DNA from: Anaeramoeba flamelloides
Lineage: Eukaryota; Metamonada; Anaeramoebidae
Length of the DNA: 64,000 bases
Direction: 5' to 3'
Assembly (NCBI GenBank): GCA_027625915.1
Contig: JANTQA010000010.1
Span: 1,054,001 to 1,118,000, forward strand
Made by a program: the position numbers and the translations under genes. The notes beneath the pieces were generated by a model. It did no database searches, had not been told where the DNA came from, and saw only the letters and a list, made by a program, of their open reading frames with translations. Numbering within the stretch: position 1 is the stretch's first letter; each line of letters starts with the position of its first letter. Shown piece after piece: positions 61,638-64,000 of the stretch.

Positions 61638-64000
61638 CTATTTGAATTTAATTTTTTGAAAAAGTGATTTTAAAATTCTATATTCGTTTTTCTGAATAGG
61701 GTTACTCTTGAATTTCAAAAATTTTAATTTTGTTAATAAAAAAAAAGCATTTGGGACAATGCCAACAAGATTTTTTTTTGTTTCTACTAATTCTCCATTT
61801 GAAAAGGGAACGATTTGAAATTTATTTTTACTCAAATCAAGCCATTATAATTGGTTTTGAAATCTTTGAAAAAAGATAAAAGGGATTTCTGTTAAATAAT
61901 TTCCACCTAAATTTAATTTTTTAAGATTTCTTAATTCTAATAATTCGACTGGAAAAGTAAAGATCATATTATTTGAAAGATTTAGATCGATCAAATTTGC
62001 TGACAAATATTTCAAAAGGTTACTTGACTTTTTCAAGGCATTATAATTTCCCTTTATGATTTTCTCAATTTTTTTATTTATTTTTTCACAATTCATTTTA
62101 TGTGCAATTAACTGGTCCTTCCCCCCTCCACTTTCATTTCCATTACCCTTTTCAGTATTCTCCACATTCTCTGCATTCTCGTCATTATTTAAATAAAGGT
62201 TTTGAATTAATTTTTTTTTAAGAATATTTTCCAAATTATTATCTTGATCAAATTCATAATCATCGTCATCTTCATCAAAATCTTCTTCTTCGTCGTCTTC
62301 ATCATAACTATTTAAATTCATATAATTAAAAAACAAATTTTCATTTAATTTATTATTCTTTTTTTGATTTTTTAAATTTTTTTTCTCAGATTTTTTAATT
62401 GCTAGTTCTTTCAATTTGATTTCTTTTCTATTAAAGGCAATTTCGCTATACTTTGTGTTTATAAGAGCGTTTTCTATATAATTGTTGCTTTTACAATAGA
62501 TAATGATGTTGTTAAAACTTAAATCAAGGGTATTAATTTTGGGTAAAAAATGAATAAATTTTGGATTTTTCGAAAATTGGTTTTGACTTAAATTTAAATT
62601 TGTACACTTAAATTGTATATTGTTGCCTAATGAATTTTTTTGATTCTTATTATAGCAATGAGCTATTTTTTTTAAATAATTGCCAGAAAAATTTAAAACT
62701 AATAATTTTTTAATTTTCGTATTTAATAAAATCCAATTTGGTATTTGATTAATTTTATTATTTGATATATTTAAATCGATAATATTGGAATATAAATTTG
62801 GATCTTTAATTTGAAAACCAGTTATTTGATTGTCTTCAAGTTTGATTGAACGTAACTTTTTACACTTTTTAGTAAATGCCTGTAAAGGGAAACTAACCAA
62901 TTGGTTGTTTGTGAGACCCAGATAAATTAAATTTGTAAATGACACTAGATTTTTTGGAAGTTTTTTTAATAAATTATATTTCAGTTCTAAATAATATAAA
63001 TCAGGACACAAAGCAAATTGATTATTTATTATTTTAAAATTCATAATTTTATTCCCCTCAAGGTTGATCTTTTCCAATTTTAATATACCTAAATTACTTT
63101 GCAAAATTAATTCACTGATTTGGTTCCGAACAATTGAAAGGTTTTTCAAGAAAGGCAAATCAAAAATTTGATGAGGAACTTCTTTTAACAAGTTATCATC
63201 AAGAATTAAATTTTCTAACAAGGGCAAAAATTGGAAATCAACTCAAAAATTTGAAATGTTGTTTCCAGACAAATTCAAAGTTTTGATTAAAGTCTTTTTT
63301 TTGAGAAAGGTTTCTGGTATTCTGCCAAAATGGTTATTACTTAGTTCTAAGGTTTGCAATTTGGAAAAATCAGAAGAAGTCAAAAACTTTTGATAATCAG
63401 AATATGCCACTTTATTAAAACCACACCAACTAAACCTTTTCAGATTTTGAAAGTGCTTTAGGACCCATGTCAAATACGAAATGCTTGCCTTCAAAGAACG
63501 CACATTAATGGAGCTCGTCATTTTGGAATCTTGATAATACGAGATCCTCTGCACCTGTTTGATCATAATTTTTTGTTTTTTAAAGAGGGATTCAAAAAAA
63601 TAACTTGGATATGGGAAAGGCGTGTGTAGTTCCTTCCCACCATTTAGCAAAGACAAGTTTCCGATGGTGATCCCAAATATTGATGCTGAAAATTGGTTCA
63701 GCGACTTGGGAAAAAGTTTAATGCAGATTTGTCATTCTCGACAGAAAGGGTTTTCCAGAGCGCCTTCTCATAGACGACCATCTCTCTCCACTTTTGACAG
63801 ACCCTTGCCAAAATTGGGAAATGTGAATGTGGAACCTTGTTAAAGATTTGATACAGCAACTCATTCGGCAACCGAGATAGTGCACTCGACGTGGAAATCT
63901 GTTCAACCAGATCGTTCAAATAATCCTGTGCCAAAACAATTAAACTGAAAAGCATATTCGTTCCTTTTAATCGCTTGCACTCTTCCTGTAGCAATTTTAA
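61638..64000 (-). CDS. F-box and leucine-rich-repeat protein, partial at right edge, interrupted (possible pseudogene)
   Basis: The N-terminal part (63701-64000, open to the edge) holds an F-box: LSRLPNELLYQIFNKVPHSHFPILARVCQKWREMVVYEKALWKTL. F-box proteins usually link a substrate-binding domain to Skp1-cullin ubiquitin ligases. The next 2 kb, in one other frame, is a long leucine-rich-repeat array (LQTLELSNNHFGRIP, LKTLNLSGNNI, LENLILDDNLLKEVP, LDLSKNKFQIVP) with an acidic D/E loop at about 62220-62310. Three faults break it: the frame changes by one base near a five-T run at 63711-63716 (minus strand), a TGA lies in frame at 63243-63245, and a TAA at 61845-61847, each with LRR pattern continuing on both sides in the same frame. 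The final stop is TAG, unlike the TAA of every other gene here. No GT...AG pair removes the faults. It is either a recent pseudogene, or sequence errors are present. Confidence 0.75.

Noticed and set aside
63180-63300. A short intron removing the in-frame TGA of the LRR gene
   Set aside because: Candidate GT...AG pairs would delete conserved LRR residues and do not resemble the GTAA, T-rich introns elsewhere.
61638-63994. Genetic-code change with TAA and TGA read as amino acids
   Set aside because: All other confident genes end at TAA and none contains an internal TGA or TAA, so a single-gene defect or sequence error is simpler.

Overview
This window reads as nuclear DNA of a free-living unicellular eukaryote with a very AT-rich genome, few genes and long gene-poor intervals. 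The evidence is short T-rich GT...AG introns (about 100-220 nt, one of 720 nt), eukaryote-only genes (TRAPP subunits, RuvB-like 1, ribosomal eS21, Ras, F-box/LRR), poly-N, poly-KE and SD tracts inside proteins, and TAA as the stop of nearly every confident gene. The style fits an amoeboid protist such as Anaeramoeba or an amoebozoan. That placement is inference, not proof.

Layout. Gene models I support, left to right: a TRAPPC6/Trs33 subunit (minus, 2682-3578); RuvB-like 1 (minus, 8250-10421, one intron inside the Walker A codon run); ribosomal protein eS21 (plus, 16417-16813, one intron); a lysine-rich orphan (plus, 20993-21523); a Ras-type GTPase (plus, 29034-29852, two introns); an orphan with a QE-repeat hinge (plus, 36316-37383, one intron); TRAPPC2/sedlin (plus, 42668-43283, two introns); a 1495-residue protein with a long K/E/R helix and an S/D-rich tail (plus, 48552-53039); an armadillo-repeat protein (plus, 56694-58269, one intron); and an F-box plus leucine-rich-repeat gene running off the right edge (minus, 61638-64000), whose frame is interrupted three times.

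Between the genes, the intervals are largely old repeats. I recognise a decayed Tc1/mariner copy with TIRs and TA duplication (4813-5880); a second TIR family with decayed coding (3811-4795, 31165-31665, 38457-38938, fragments at 15400-15900 and 29945-30320); a cluster of three ~400-bp MITEs (25428-27174) with a longer relative (30656-31098); a hairpin MITE family (398-594, 6117-6172, 54274-54471); a 53-bp-arm hairpin (53444-53713); a 1.25-kb TIR element (11529-12782); and several non-coding dispersed repeats found two to four times each. One visibly GC-richer patch with a 13-bp terminal stem (about 7117-7355) may be a structured RNA.

Functionally the genes are housekeeping ones: two subunits of the same vesicle-tethering complex (TRAPPC2, TRAPPC6), chromatin/snoRNP ATPase (RUVBL1), translation (eS21), signalling (Ras) and protein-interaction scaffolds (ARM, F-box/LRR). 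They do not form an operon or pathway cluster. I found no tRNA, rRNA or CRISPR array. I found no convincing undescribed multi-gene system; the most unusual items are the interrupted F-box/LRR gene, the putative RNA patch, and the TIR family with a shared decayed reading frame.
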